From Lachnospiraceae bacterium (GTDB lineage: Bacteria; Bacillota; Clostridia; Lachnospirales; Lachnospiraceae), in assembly GCA_017441585.1 (NCBI GenBank), contig JAFRWW010000033.1, forward strand, positions 1 through 64,000: a stretch of 64,000 bases of DNA, in the 5' to 3' direction. Made by a program: the position numbers and the translations under genes. The notes beneath the pieces were generated by a model that worked only from the letters and a program-made list of their open reading frames with translations, did not search any database and had not been told where the DNA came from. Below are positions 25,551 through 35,653 of this stretch, piece after piece (within the stretch, counting starts at the first letter, position 1; each line of letters starts with the position of its first letter).

Positions 25551-25632
25551 GTCATTCTGAGCGAAGCGAAGAATCTTGACAGAGTAAAGCTGTTCATGAA
25601 AAAGATCCTTCGGCTAAAGCCTCAGGATGACA
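25551..25632. repeat. Two facing copies of the dispersed palindromic repeat
   Basis: GTCATTCTGAGCGAAGCGAA followed by GAATCTT (25551-25577) and, inverted, AAGATCCTTCGGCTAAAGCC followed by TCAGGATGAC (25602-25631). They occupy the gap before gltX and could fold into one long hairpin. Confidence 0.8.
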
Positions 25633-25692
25633 GTTGATCCTGTTATTCTGAAAAACGAACTTATAAAGAATTTATTATTGAGGAGAAATATT

Positions 25693-27156
25693 ATGAAGAT
25701 CAAAACGAGATTTGCACCTTCCCCCACCGGCAGGATGCATGTGGGAAATTTAAGGACCGCGCTTTACGCTTACCTTGTGGCAAAGCATGAGGGCGGTGAC
25801 TTTATGCTGAGGATAGAGGATACGGACCAGGAGCGTCTGGTGGAAGGCGCCGTGGACATAATTTATCGTACCATGCAGGGCACCGGACTCATTCATGACG
25901 AAGGCCCTGACAAGGACGGCGGAGTGGGTCCTTATGTCCAGTCCGAGCGTGTGAAGCAGGGACTGTACATGGAGTATGCGAAAAAACTCATCGAAGAGGG
26001 AAAGGCATATTATTGCTTTTGTGACAAGGAGCGCCTGGAGAGCCTGCATACGGTGATCGAGGGCACAGATAAGGAGATAAGCATCTACGATAAGCACTGT
26101 CTGTCCCTGTCAAAGGAAGAGGTAGAGGCTAATCTGGCGGCAGGCAAGCCATTTGTCATCAGACAGAATAACCCCAGAGAAGGTACCACATCTTTCCATG
26201 ATGATATCTATGGTGATATCGAAGTGGATAACATAGAGCTTGACGATATGATACTCATCAAGTCTGATGGTTATCCTACCTATAATTTTGCAAATGTCAT
26301 AGACGATCATCTCATGGGAGTTACCCATGTGGTAAGAGGTAATGAGTATCTGTCCTCCACCCCCAAATATAACAGGCTGTATGAGGCCTTCGGCTGGGAG
26401 CCTCCCGTGTATATACACTGCCCTTTGATAACTGATGAGGAGCATAAAAAGCTTTCAAAAAGGAGCGGACATTCTTCTTATGAGGATCTCATCGAGCAGG
26501 GCTTTGTGTCCGACGCAGTGGTTAATTTTGTGGCCCTTTTAGGCTGGTCCCCCGAGGATAATCAGGAGATCATGTCCCTGTCAGAGCTCATAGAGAAATT
26601 TGATTATCATCATATATCAAAATCTCCCGCCGTATTTGATTTCACTAAGTTAAAGTGGATGAATTCCGAGTATATCAAGGCCATGGACTTTGATCCCTAT
26701 TACGAGCAGGCCCTGCCTTATCTCAAGGCAGCCATAAAGAAGGATCTGGATCTTAAAAAGATAGCCGCTATGGTAAAGAGCAGGATCGAGGTCTTCCCCG
26801 ATATTGCGGCTATGGTGGATTTCTTTGACGAACTGCCCGAGTATGATGTGCAGATGTATACCCACAAAAAGATGAAGACGAATTCGGAGACGTCCCTTGA
26901 TATCCTTAAAAAGGTGCGTCCGCTGCTGGAGGCTCAGGAGGATTATTCCAATGACGCACTCTATCAGATGCTGAGCAGCTTCATCGAAAAAGAGGGCTGC
27001 AAGAATGGTTTCGTGATGTGGCCCATAAGGACTGCGGTATCCGGTAAGCAGACTACACCCGGCGGTGCCACCGAGCTCATGGAAGTGCTGGGCAGGGAAG
27101 AGACTTTAAAGCGCATCGACAAGGGTATAGAGATGCTTGAAAAGGCAGGAGCGTGA
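25693..27156 (+). CDS. gltX: Glutamyl-tRNA synthetase
   Basis: This 487-residue class I synthetase has [24 protein letters not shown] (the HIGH motif is HVGN), [14 protein letters not shown] for glutamate recognition, and KKLSKRSG (KMSKS equivalent). The C-terminal anticodon-binding domain is present ([18 protein letters not shown] onward). It charges tRNA-Glu, and in organisms without GlnRS also tRNA-Gln. ATG 25693 with AGGAG is chosen; the extension to 25627 begins inside a repeat and lacks a ribosome site. The ATP-grasp gene follows after three bases, so they are co-transcribed. Confidence 0.95.
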   Translation: MKIKTRFAPSPTGRMHVGNLRTALYAYLVAKHEGGDFMLRIEDTDQERLVEGAVDIIYRTMQGTGLIHDEGPDKDGGVGPYVQSERVKQGLYMEYAKKLIEEGKAYYCFCDKERLESLHTVIEGTDKEISIYDKHCLSLSKEEVEANLAAGKPFVIRQNNPREGTTSFHDDIYGDIEVDNIELDDMILIKSDGYPTYNFANVIDDHLMGVTHVVRGNEYLSSTPKYNRLYEAFGWEPPVYIHCPLITDEEHKKLSKRSGHSSYEDLIEQGFVSDAVVNFVALLGWSPEDNQEIMSLSELIEKFDYHHISKSPAVFDFTKLKWMNSEYIKAMDFDPYYEQALPYLKAAIKKDLDLKKIAAMVKSRIEVFPDIAAMVDFFDELPEYDVQMYTHKKMKTNSETSLDILKKVRPLLEAQEDYSNDALYQMLSSFIEKEGCKNGFVMWPIRTAVSGKQTTPGGATELMEVLGREETLKRIDKGIEMLEKAGA

Positions 27157-27159
27157 TCC

Positions 27160-28065
27160 ATGATCTTTAAGGATATCCTGCTCAAAATAATGGATCTTCT
27201 GGCTTTCGTGCCGGATGAACCATACCTTAAACTCATGTATCTCATCAGGATGAGGAAACCTTTGCATCTGAACCCTCCGGTGACCTTGAGTGAAAAGACA
27301 CAGTATCTGAAGATACACGATCACTCCCCTGAGTATCCCATGATGGCGGACAAATATGAGGCCAAAGCCTATGTGGCTAAAGTGGCGGGAGAAAAATATG
27401 TGATCCCCTGCCTGGGAGTCTGGGAGCGTGCTGAGGATATTGATTTTGATTCTTTGCCTGATAAGTATGTACTTAAATGTACCCATGATTCCGGCAGCTA
27501 TATCATAGTCACGGACAAGTCGGAGCTCAATAAGGAAAAGACGATAAAATATTTCGCAAAGGCGGTAAAGCGCAATTATTACAACAGTAAAAGAGAGTGG
27601 TCCTATCACGGAGTGAAGGGCCGTATCATCGCTGAGCAGCTTTTGGAAAATACGGATCTTGAGGGTAATGTGCTGGATGACCCCACTCCTCCTGAGTATA
27701 AGTTTTTCTGCTTTAACGGAGAGCCTAAGATCATCCTCACCATCATGAGGGCCTATAAGGATGACAGCAAGACCTTCAGGCATTTTTATGATGAAAAGTG
27801 GAACCTGATCCCCGTGGGTCTTCACGGACAAAAGCCTCTTCTGGATGCGGAAAAAAAGCCGGATCAGTTTGAGGAAATGTATGAGCTGGCTAAGAAGTTC
27901 TCAAAGGATATCCCCAGTCTTCGTGTGGATTTTTATCTCATCGGAGGCAGAGTGTATGTGGGCGAGCTTACCTTCTATCATCAGTCGGGATTCGAGCCCT
28001 TTAATCCTCATGAATATGACAGGATATTCGGAGAGTATCTGGACCTTGGCGCTTTCATGTCCTGA
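27160..28065 (+). CDS. TupA-like ATP-grasp protein
   Basis: This 301-residue protein matches the TupA-like ATP-grasp family, in which enzymes join amino acid-type groups to polysaccharides (TupA in teichuronopeptide synthesis is the named example). Visible: LSEKTQYLKIHDHSPEYPMMADKYEAKAYV, YVLKCTHDSGSYIIVTDKS (glycine-rich ATP loop), GRIIAEQLLE, EYKFFCFNGEPKIILT and SLRVDFYLIGGRVYVGELTFYHQSGFEPF, the terminal Mg/ATP-binding segment. Other members sit in capsule gene clusters; here it follows gltX by three bases with AGGAG inside the gltX end, so expression is coupled to it. No glycosyltransferases are nearby, so the acceptor is unknown. Confidence 0.85.
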   Translation: MIFKDILLKIMDLLAFVPDEPYLKLMYLIRMRKPLHLNPPVTLSEKTQYLKIHDHSPEYPMMADKYEAKAYVAKVAGEKYVIPCLGVWERAEDIDFDSLPDKYVLKCTHDSGSYIIVTDKSELNKEKTIKYFAKAVKRNYYNSKREWSYHGVKGRIIAEQLLENTDLEGNVLDDPTPPEYKFFCFNGEPKIILTIMRAYKDDSKTFRHFYDEKWNLIPVGLHGQKPLLDAEKKPDQFEEMYELAKKFSKDIPSLRVDFYLIGGRVYVGELTFYHQSGFEPFNPHEYDRIFGEYLDLGAFMS

Positions 28066-28079
28066 ACTGTTTTGCAATT

Positions 28080-28150
28080 GTCATTCTGAACTTCGTCATA
28101 AGGAGTATCATGAAGTGGTGGATCCCTTAGGCTTTAAGCGAAGGATCTTT
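28080..28150. repeat. Diverged copy of the dispersed repeat with a longer centre
   Basis: GTCATTCTGAACTTCGTCAT at the left and GGCTTTAAGCGAAGGATCTT at the right frame an imperfectly self-complementary centre (about 30 bases). The right half overlaps the upstream region of the permease gene at 28168. Confidence 0.65.
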
Positions 28151-28167
28151 ATTACTGAGGAGACTCA

Positions 28168-29553
28168 ATGGAAAAAAAGACATCATTTGATAAAGTACTC
28201 AATACTACGGATGTGCTGGTGGTGGCCTTCGGCGCCATGATCGGCTGGGGCTGGGTGGTATCCTCCGGCCGCTGGATACAGAACGCCGGAGTCATAGGAA
28301 CCGTCCTTGGTTTTATCATCGGCGGAATCATGATCTATTTTGTGGGCATGACCTACGCGGAACTGACCACAGCCATGCCGAATGTGGGAGGCGAACACAC
28401 ATTTTCGTTAAGAGCCTTTGGCAGGACAGGATCCTTTATCTGTACCTGGTTTCTGATCTTAAGTTACGTGGGCGTGGTCTGTTTCGAGGCCTGTTCCCTG
28501 CCCACCATAATCCAGTATATTTTCCCGGATTTTAAATTTGGATATATGTACACGGTGGCCGGTTTTGAAGTGTATGCTTCATGGGTCATCATAGCTTCCG
28601 TGGCCACGATATTTATCACAGTAATAAATATCCTCGGTATTAAGACTGCGGCCCTTTTACAGACGATACTGACGGTGACCATAGCTTTGGTTGGAATAAT
28701 CCTGGTGATAGCGTCTGCGATAAACGGATCCCCGGATAATCTTAACGGCCAGATCATCATCGGTGACGCCGCAGGAGTGCAGCTTAAAAATGTACTTTCG
28801 GTGGCAGTGGTGGCGCCTTTTTTCCTCTTTGGATTCGACGTGATCCCTCAGGTGGCTGAGGAGATCAGGATCCCTCTTAAAAAAGTAGGACAGGTTCTGC
28901 TTTTATCCATCGGCTGCGCCGTGCTGTTTTATGCTCTGGTGGTATTTGCGGTGGGCTACGCCCTCAATTCGCAGCAGGTGAGTGCTGCCATGGAAGGCGC
29001 GGGCCTGGTGACTGCCAACGCCATGGAAAAGGTTTTTAGGAGCGCTGTCATGGCCAAGGTCATTATCATAGGCGGACTGTGCGGTATAGTTACCAGCTGG
29101 AATTCATTTCTTATAGGCGGGAGCCGCGCCATATTTTCCATGGCTGAATCGGGGATGCTGCCCAAGGGCTTTTCAAAACTTGATCCAAAGTATAAGACTC
29201 CCGTGAATGCGCTTTTGATCATAGGCGTTCTGTCCTTCATATCACCGTTTTTCGGCAGGACCATGCTCATATGGATATCCGACGCCGCCAGCTTTGCCTG
29301 CTGTCTGGCGTACTGTATAGTGGCTATGTCTTTCCTGGTACTCAGAAAAAAGGAACCCAAAATGGAAAGGCCGTACAAAATAAAACATTACAAGTTCGTG
29401 GGCGTTACCGCTGTGATTTTGTCCGGATTTATGGTGGTCATGTATATGCTTCCCGGCAGCGGATGTACCCTGACCATGGAAGAGTGGATCATCACCGGCG
29501 GCTGGGCTATACTTGGTATCATATTTTTCCTTACCTGCAGGGAAGGGAAATAA
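28168..29553 (+). CDS. APC-superfamily amino acid permease
   Basis: This 461-residue transporter with about twelve membrane helices begins DVLVVAFGAMIGWGWVVSSGRWI, the glycine-rich unwound helix 1 (GxMIGxG type) of APC carriers, and helix 6 carries PFFLFGFDVIPQVAEEIRIP, the F-G-F-D...E-E pattern of the family. It likely imports an amino acid by proton or exchange coupling. It lies 33 bases upstream of the STAS-condensation gene and heads what looks like an operon with the NRPS and MATE genes, which suggests that it brings in the amino acid used by the pathway. That link is inference. GAGGAG-type ribosome site at 28157. Confidence 0.88.
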   Translation: MEKKTSFDKVLNTTDVLVVAFGAMIGWGWVVSSGRWIQNAGVIGTVLGFIIGGIMIYFVGMTYAELTTAMPNVGGEHTFSLRAFGRTGSFICTWFLILSYVGVVCFEACSLPTIIQYIFPDFKFGYMYTVAGFEVYASWVIIASVATIFITVINILGIKTAALLQTILTVTIALVGIILVIASAINGSPDNLNGQIIIGDAAGVQLKNVLSVAVVAPFFLFGFDVIPQVAEEIRIPLKKVGQVLLLSIGCAVLFYALVVFAVGYALNSQQVSAAMEGAGLVTANAMEKVFRSAVMAKVIIIGGLCGIVTSWNSFLIGGSRAIFSMAESGMLPKGFSKLDPKYKTPVNALLIIGVLSFISPFFGRTMLIWISDAASFACCLAYCIVAMSFLVLRKKEPKMERPYKIKHYKFVGVTAVILSGFMVVMYMLPGSGCTLTMEEWIITGGWAILGIIFFLTCREGK

Positions 29554-29586
29554 AGAGAAGAATCTTTTTAAGCGAAAGGAGTCGGT

Positions 29587-31185
29587 ATGGGAATTGAGTT
29601 CAAAAAAGAAATGATAGATGACAGACTGCTGATCAAACTGTCAGGCAAACTGGATACGGCATCCATGATGAGCATGGATCAAAGCAGTGTGTCCTATGAA
29701 GGCGTACGTAAAGTAATCTTTGATTTTGCGGATGTTTCTTATATCTCGTCCTTCGGACTGCGTGGTTTGTTGAGCACAAGAAAAACGCTTGATAAGCAGG
29801 GAATATCACTTGTTGTGATGGATCCGTCTCAGGCTGTCCTTGATGTGTTTGAAGTTACGGGATTTAACAATTTTATTAACGTGGAATTTTCCGGATCCGG
29901 GGAGATAACCGAGTTGGATCATCGTATTTACCCGCTTCGTCCCGTTCAGAGATGGATGATGGATACCCATTTTCACAGTGCAAAATCCGTGATGATGAAT
30001 GCCATGTCTCTTGTACGGCTGGATCCTTCCATTGATATGGATATGCTTGCATGTGCGCTTAATGACCTGGTAAAAGAGCATGACATATTCCGTTGCAGGT
30101 TTTTATTTGACCAGCAAACGGACGATATTTCCCAGCGCTTTGACGGAGAGTTGGGGGTGATAACCGTTGAAGAGATGTCCCAGGCAGAGTTTGACTCCAT
30201 GCGGGGTGAGCTCCGTGCTCCTTATCAGCTCGTCGGCGATCAGTTATGGCGGGCAAGACTTTTTAAGACCGAACAGAATAAGTATATATATATGGATTGT
30301 TATCATGCCATCATGGACGGAGTGGCCATGGTACTGGTTTTGTGGCGTGAGTTGGATCGTCGTCTGAAGGACATGTTAAAGGGAAAGAAAAAGGAAGAGA
30401 TCAAAAGTCATCCTTCAAGCTATGCAGAATATATCCGTGAGGAGATGAGTATTCCTAAAGATGTCATTACGGAAGGCGAGGAATACTGGATGCGCATATA
30501 TGACGGCTTTGACGCAAAGAAGCATATTCCGCCATCAGATATCGAAGGTAAGATCGGGGATGAGGAACTGGAATTTCCCCTTACGGGTATCTCAAAAGAT
30601 TACTTTAAGGGGAAGCATTTCAGTGAGCATGCTTTTTTCCTTGGAGTTTCCATGCTGGCCATGGCAAAGGTCACAGGCCAGAAAAAGGTTATCATGAGCT
30701 GGGTACACAACGGAAGGACTACGGGAAAGGAAATGCGTCTCATGGGCATCATGCTGGAGCAGTTCCCTGTCAGCTTTGTTTTTGATCAAAAGATAACTGC
30801 GGATGAGTTTTTCTCACAGCTGGAGATGCAGATCAAAGAAGGAATGAAGCATCGTAAGAGCCTGGGAAAGGTCTATGAGGTGGGCCTGGAGGCTGAAGGC
30901 GCATGTTTCATATTACAGAAAGGCGCCATCGGAAGGCGTGGCGTGCTGTCGCTGGCAGATACGGAGTCTGTCATAGAACCTCTTCCCGTCAATGAGGAGG
31001 TGAGCGCAGCCGAAAGCCCTATGGATATCGAGCTTAACTGTTATGAGGATGGTACATATTCTCTGGTGCTTGATTATAATACGGCGCTTTATACTGAAAA
31101 TGCGATGTCGGATTACGCTAAGATCATGCAGGAGATAATAGATAAGATAGCTGCTGAAACGGAAGTTGCCGATCTTATTTCATAG
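29587..31185 (+). CDS. STAS domain fused to an NRPS condensation-like domain
   Basis: This 532-residue protein joins two domains rarely found together. Residues 1-108 are a STAS domain of the anti-sigma-factor antagonist type (LLIKLSGKLDTASMMSM..., VRKVIFDFADVSYISSFGLRGLLSTRKTLDKQG); Ser55 aligns with the phosphorylated serine of SpoIIAA-like proteins. Residues 112-525 are a condensation domain (YPLRPVQRWMMDTHF, ...MDCYHAIMDGVAMVLVLWREL); the HHxxxDG motif reads YHAIMDG, keeping catalytic His240 and Asp244 but not the first His. It also has a late condensation motif around EKFPVSF (here LEQFPVSF). No carrier domain is included. Ribosome site AAAGGAG. It directly precedes the NRPS gene by 35 bases, so it should act on the same carrier-bound intermediate. 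Confidence 0.8.
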   Translation: MGIEFKKEMIDDRLLIKLSGKLDTASMMSMDQSSVSYEGVRKVIFDFADVSYISSFGLRGLLSTRKTLDKQGISLVVMDPSQAVLDVFEVTGFNNFINVEFSGSGEITELDHRIYPLRPVQRWMMDTHFHSAKSVMMNAMSLVRLDPSIDMDMLACALNDLVKEHDIFRCRFLFDQQTDDISQRFDGELGVITVEEMSQAEFDSMRGELRAPYQLVGDQLWRARLFKTEQNKYIYMDCYHAIMDGVAMVLVLWRELDRRLKDMLKGKKKEEIKSHPSSYAEYIREEMSIPKDVITEGEEYWMRIYDGFDAKKHIPPSDIEGKIGDEELEFPLTGISKDYFKGKHFSEHAFFLGVSMLAMAKVTGQKKVIMSWVHNGRTTGKEMRLMGIMLEQFPVSFVFDQKITADEFFSQLEMQIKEGMKHRKSLGKVYEVGLEAEGACFILQKGAIGRRGVLSLADTESVIEPLPVNEEVSAAESPMDIELNCYEDGTYSLVLDYNTALYTENAMSDYAKIMQEIIDKIAAETEVADLIS

Positions 31186-31220
31186 GATATCAGCGAAGAA
31201 ACTTATATGGGGGTGGGACG

Positions 31221-34200
31221 ATGAGAGAAGATCTTCAAAAGAAACTTGACGGATTTAACGGACCTGTACATGAATATGATAAAAGCAAAACACTTGTGGA
31301 CCAGTTCTGCGATGTTGCCGGCATCTATCCCGATAATACGGCAGTGATCTGCAGGGATAAGGCGCTGACATATAAGGAGGTAGACGTCATGTCTGACATC
31401 CTTGCAGATGAGCTTTGTCGAAACGGGGTAAAAAGAGGGGATGCGGTGGCAGTGCTTATCGGCCGCAGCGAGGCTATGGTGACCGCATCCTTAGGTATAT
31501 TAAAAACGGGAGCGGCGTATGTGCCTCTGGATCCGGCTTATCCTGATGATCGTCTTTCATTTATGATGGGGGATGCTTCGGTGAAGGTTCTGGTGACTTC
31601 GGATGAGTTCATGGAAAGGGCCCGGACGATGAATGACGGCAGGGCTTTGGTGGTGAACATTTCCGTGATGACAGAGACTTCTGATATCCGTAAAACGGGA
31701 ACAACGTCGGATGAAACCGTAAAATGGGAACCTCCAAAGCCGGAGGATCTGTTCATGCTGATCTATACTTCCGCAACCACAGGAATACCCAAGGGTGTAC
31801 GCATCCTTCATAAAAATATAATAGCCTATGTGGCGTGGTACAGGAGATTTTACAAGATCGCGCAGGATTGGAAGGTGAGCTGTTATAACAGCTATGGTTT
31901 TGACGGTTCCGTATGCGATATGTATCCGGCCTTGACTGTTGGAGCCGGGGTGGTGATCATTCCGGAAGATATCAAACTGGATCTGCAGGCTATTGCGGAT
32001 ACGGTCAATTCAAACGGCATATGTCTGATGGATCTTCCATCCCAGGTGGCCCGGCAGTTTGCACTGACAATGAACTGTCCGTGTCTTAAATATATCGTAG
32101 GGGGTGGAGAACGTCTGGCTCCTTTTGAACCTGTTCATCCCTATATCGTGGTAAATGAATACGGACCTACGGAGGCTACCGTTTCCGTCACGGCTTATTG
32201 TGTGACAAAATATGAAGATGATTATCCCATCGGAGTACCCAACGATAATACGGCCGTGTACATTGTGGATGAAAACGGTGAACGTGTGGATGTGGGTGTA
32301 AAAGGAGAACTCTGGGTGGCCGGCGCCCAGGTTACGGGGGGTTATTTGAACAGGCCCGAGGAGACGAAGAAAGCTTTTATCCCCAATCCTTTTCCTCATG
32401 AAAAAGGGTATGAGACAGTATATAAGACCGGGGATCTGGCAAGCTTTGATCCTGACGGGAATATCCGTTTTCACGGCCGTGGGGATGGTCTGGTAAAGAT
32501 AAGGGGATTCCGCATAGAACTGTCCGAGGTGGAGGATGTATTAAGATCTCATCCCGATGTAAGGGAGGTGGCGGTCACTGCCTGGGATGCTCCTTTGGGC
32601 GGACAGTTTCTGGCTGCATATATCGTATCGGATAAGCCTCTTGATACGGCGGCGCTCTCATCATACATTCAGGATACCAAGCCTCCTTATATGGTGCCCA
32701 AGACTTTCACGAAACTGGATAAGATCCCCCTTAACCAGAACGGAAAGCTTGACAGAAAGGCGCTTCCAAAACCTGAGTTTAAAGAAGATAACGTCGAATA
32801 CAAGGCGCCTAAAGGAAAGGTGCAGGAAGAGATCTGCAGGGGCTTTGAAGTGGCCCTTGGTCTTGAGAAAGTGAGCGCTTCGGCAGACTTTTTTGAACTC
32901 GGCGGAGACAGTCTTTCCCTTATGCGGCTCATAAATGAGTGCAGGGATCAGATGCTTTCCTTTAAGATCGTTTATGATGGCCGGAGCGCAGAAGGAATCG
33001 ATGCGCTGTTAAAGGAAAGGAAAAGTTCGACGAAGCTCCAAAAGAGAGATACACATCTGCTGGGACCTTTGCATGAGGTCCATTACAACTGGGGTAATGA
33101 TTTATCCGAAGGCTATGGTCTGCACTGTGATGCACTCGTGACCATGGACAAAAAGACGGATCCCGGGAAACTGGCGGGGGCGATAAAAAAGGTGCTGCTG
33201 GCGCATCCCGCATTGGATGCCAGACTTCGCAAAATGCCGGATGGGAACCTTCGCTGGTATCTTCCGGCCGAGGGTCTTGAGGGTTATGAGATCGTACCGG
33301 AATCTTTGACTGCTGATGAGTTTGAAGGACTTAAGGATTCTCTTAGGGAGAGCAGGAATCGCCCCGAAGAGCGTATGTTTGTGATACGGATCTTTATAGT
33401 CACGCAGGAAGATGGGAGCAAAGATACGATACTTTATTTTGACTTCCTTCACCCCATCATAGACGGTGATTCCATAGACATATTCATGGAGGACGTGGAT
33501 GCGGCATATCGCGGTGAAGAGATTGAAGAAGAAAAAATGACCGTGCTTGATTATTATGATAGGATAGAGGATGAGATCGGCACGAGAGAGTATGAGCAGG
33601 AGATCAAATGGAATAAAAAATTCTGCGCTTCATTCACGGACAAGCTGTGTATACTGCCGGGAGATCTGGATCCCGGAGAGGAAAATGAGACTCTTGATAT
33701 CTTTGAAAAGCTTGAACTGGATCAGGAACTTGTTGACCGGTTTACGGCAGAAAACAATGTCACTACCTCCAGTCTTTTTTCGGCAGCCTACGGTTTTATG
33801 CAGGCTCAATGCAATAAGGAAAGAGCAGCGGTGACCCTTACCATTTACAACGGCAGGGATGACGCTGCGTTTAGCCGTACCATGGGATGTATTTACCGTC
33901 ATCACCCGCTGTGCGTGAAATTTGATGACGAGATCAGCGCTGTGGGTTTTGTGAAACAGACGGAGACAGACATACTTAAGTGCCGCATGCATGCTTTGTA
34001 TCATGCGGATCCGGTACCGCTCATTACAGCATTCTCCTATCAGGGTACCGACCTTGAGGATCCTTTTGAATTCTGTGGAGGAGCAGCCCACTATGAAGAG
34101 GTTGAGGATTATGAGTATGAAGTATTTGATTTTTTTGTACACCGCAGGGCTGACGGCTTCTATGTGAATCTCACCTATAATTCCCTTGCGTACAGCGAAG

Positions 34201-34292
34201 GATTCATCAGTTGGTTTTTAAAGAGTTACGCTCATGTGATCACGGAACTAATAAGCGGGGTAAAGCCTTCTGAGATCGGGCTTGTTTCATGA
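31221..34292 (+). CDS. Single-module nonribosomal peptide synthetase: A-PCP-C
   Basis: Length 1023 residues. Adenylation domain at about 20-518: LIYTSATTGIPKGV (A3, 180-193, with Ala replacing the usual first Gly), NEYGPTEATVSV (A5), YKTGDLA (A7), GRGDGLVKIRGFRIELSEVEDVL (A8) and NQNGKLDRKAL with Lys509 (A10). Carrier domain at about 530-600 with FFELGGDSLSL, Ser564 for the phosphopantetheine arm. Condensation-like domain at about 612-1015 with LHPIIDGDS (His744, Asp748; first His replaced by Leu). The reversed order A-PCP-C with a STAS-C partner encoded just upstream gives a minimal system C/A/PCP/C. No thioesterase or PPTase gene is in the window. The gene overlaps the MATE gene by four bases (ATGA), so the product is probably exported by it. 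Confidence 0.9.
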   Translation: MREDLQKKLDGFNGPVHEYDKSKTLVDQFCDVAGIYPDNTAVICRDKALTYKEVDVMSDILADELCRNGVKRGDAVAVLIGRSEAMVTASLGILKTGAAYVPLDPAYPDDRLSFMMGDASVKVLVTSDEFMERARTMNDGRALVVNISVMTETSDIRKTGTTSDETVKWEPPKPEDLFMLIYTSATTGIPKGVRILHKNIIAYVAWYRRFYKIAQDWKVSCYNSYGFDGSVCDMYPALTVGAGVVIIPEDIKLDLQAIADTVNSNGICLMDLPSQVARQFALTMNCPCLKYIVGGGERLAPFEPVHPYIVVNEYGPTEATVSVTAYCVTKYEDDYPIGVPNDNTAVYIVDENGERVDVGVKGELWVAGAQVTGGYLNRPEETKKAFIPNPFPHEKGYETVYKTGDLASFDPDGNIRFHGRGDGLVKIRGFRIELSEVEDVLRSHPDVREVAVTAWDAPLGGQFLAAYIVSDKPLDTAALSSYIQDTKPPYMVPKTFTKLDKIPLNQNGKLDRKALPKPEFKEDNVEYKAPKGKVQEEICRGFEVALGLEKVSASADFFELGGDSLSLMRLINECRDQMLSFKIVYDGRSAEGIDALLKERKSSTKLQKRDTHLLGPLHEVHYNWGNDLSEGYGLHCDALVTMDKKTDPGKLAGAIKKVLLAHPALDARLRKMPDGNLRWYLPAEGLEGYEIVPESLTADEFEGLKDSLRESRNRPEERMFVIRIFIVTQEDGSKDTILYFDFLHPIIDGDSIDIFMEDVDAAYRGEEIEEEKMTVLDYYDRIEDEIGTREYEQEIKWNKKFCASFTDKLCILPGDLDPGEENETLDIFEKLELDQELVDRFTAENNVTTSSLFSAAYGFMQAQCNKERAAVTLTIYNGRDDAAFSRTMGCIYRHHPLCVKFDDEISAVGFVKQTETDILKCRMHALYHADPVPLITAFSYQGTDLEDPFEFCGGAAHYEEVEDYEYEVFDFFVHRRADGFYVNLTYNSLAYSEGFISWFLKSYAHVITELISGVKPSEIGLVS

Positions 34293-35653
34293 AAAAGATA
34301 GAACTGTCGGAACATTTTACATATAAGAAACTTTTACTTTATTCGCTTCCCATCATTCTCACCGCCATCGCATCCATGTCATTCATGATGGTGGACGGGT
34401 ACTTTGTGTCGAACTTTCTGGGAGTGGATGCCTTGGCCGCGGTGGATCTGGTATCCCCGGTTTATTATGCGGTCTATTCCATCGGCATCATGCTGGGAGG
34501 AGGAGGCAGTGCGCTGATAGCAAAGTATAAGGGCGCAGGTGATGTGGACGCGGCGAGAAAGTGCTTTACCATGCTGGTGGCGCTGGCGGTATTATTTGGG
34601 ATCATCATAGCACCCATTATCATATTTTTTATGGATGACCTGTTACGATTACAGGGGGCGGATGACAGTATCCTTCCGTTTTGTGAGGAATACGGAGTTC
34701 TGCTTTTCCTGTTTTTGCCGGTGCATCTGGTGAATTCGGCTTTTGAGTCTTTGTGGGTGGCGCTTGAAAAGGTTAAGTTCGGATTTGTCTTATCCATGAT
34801 CGTTGGGATGACAAATGTGTTTCTTGATTGGTTATTAATGGGTAAGTTTTCCATGGGACTTAAGGGGGCTGCCCTGGCTACCTGTATAGCGGCTGTTTTG
34901 GGATCCGTGGTTTCCATCACTTATTTTTCCATCAGGGATGAAAGCAGACTTTATTTTGTCAGATTCGAGGTCAAACTCTCCAATATCTGGGAGGTATGTT
35001 TTAATGGTGCATCCGAAATGATCGATACCGTCGCGGAGAATCTTACCCTGCTGGTGCTCAATGGCAGGATACTTACCCTCATAGGCTCCACGGGAGTAGC
35101 TGTAATGGGTATATACAATTATGTGATGTGTGTCTTTTTGGCTGTTTTTTACGGTTTGGGCTCCACGGCCATAACAGTGGTGGGGTATAAAAAAGGACAG
35201 GGTGATGAAGGTGAGATCAAGGGCGTTCTGAAAAAAGGGATAGTGTTAAATATTTTCCTGGGTATCATGTCATTTTTGGTATGTATCCTGTTCTCAAGAG
35301 CCATAGCTGAACTCTATGTGGGATATGATCAGTCGCTTGTGCCTTATGCGGCAAAGGTCCTTAAGATAAGTTCCGTATCTTGTCTGTTTTATGGTTTTGT
35401 AATGTATGTGTCGGCTTATTTTACGGGTATGGAAGACGGACTGTCATCCATAATCATAGCCGTGATGCTGTCGCTCATTGCGCCTATCTCGGTGGCGTAT
35501 GTGCTGCCGTCCGTATTCGGAGCAAACGCCATCTGGTTGTCCATTCCGATGGGTACCATGATTTGTGCCATTTTGTGTGTGATATTGCTCAAAGTCAGAA
35601 AGAGTTCATGTCTTTGTAAAGAATTCCGGATGACAGAGTATGATAATGAATAA
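34289..35653 (+). CDS. MATE-family efflux transporter
   Basis: This 454-residue protein has twelve membrane helices in two homologous halves. Family features: FTYKKLLLYSLPIILTAIASMSFMMVDGYFVSNFLGVDALAAVDLVSPVYY in the first two helices, GIMLGGGGSALIAKYKGAGD (loop after helix 2), and ALATCIAAVLGSVVS. MATE pumps export organic cations or natural products by sodium or proton antiport. The start ATG overlaps the NRPS stop codon, so translation is coupled; this is the best evidence that it exports the NRPS product or protects against it. Confidence 0.92.
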   Translation: MKKIELSEHFTYKKLLLYSLPIILTAIASMSFMMVDGYFVSNFLGVDALAAVDLVSPVYYAVYSIGIMLGGGGSALIAKYKGAGDVDAARKCFTMLVALAVLFGIIIAPIIIFFMDDLLRLQGADDSILPFCEEYGVLLFLFLPVHLVNSAFESLWVALEKVKFGFVLSMIVGMTNVFLDWLLMGKFSMGLKGAALATCIAAVLGSVVSITYFSIRDESRLYFVRFEVKLSNIWEVCFNGASEMIDTVAENLTLLVLNGRILTLIGSTGVAVMGIYNYVMCVFLAVFYGLGSTAITVVGYKKGQGDEGEIKGVLKKGIVLNIFLGIMSFLVCILFSRAIAELYVGYDQSLVPYAAKVLKISSVSCLFYGFVMYVSAYFTGMEDGLSSIIIAVMLSLIAPISVAYVLPSVFGANAIWLSIPMGTMICAILCVILLKVRKSSCLCKEFRMTEYDNE

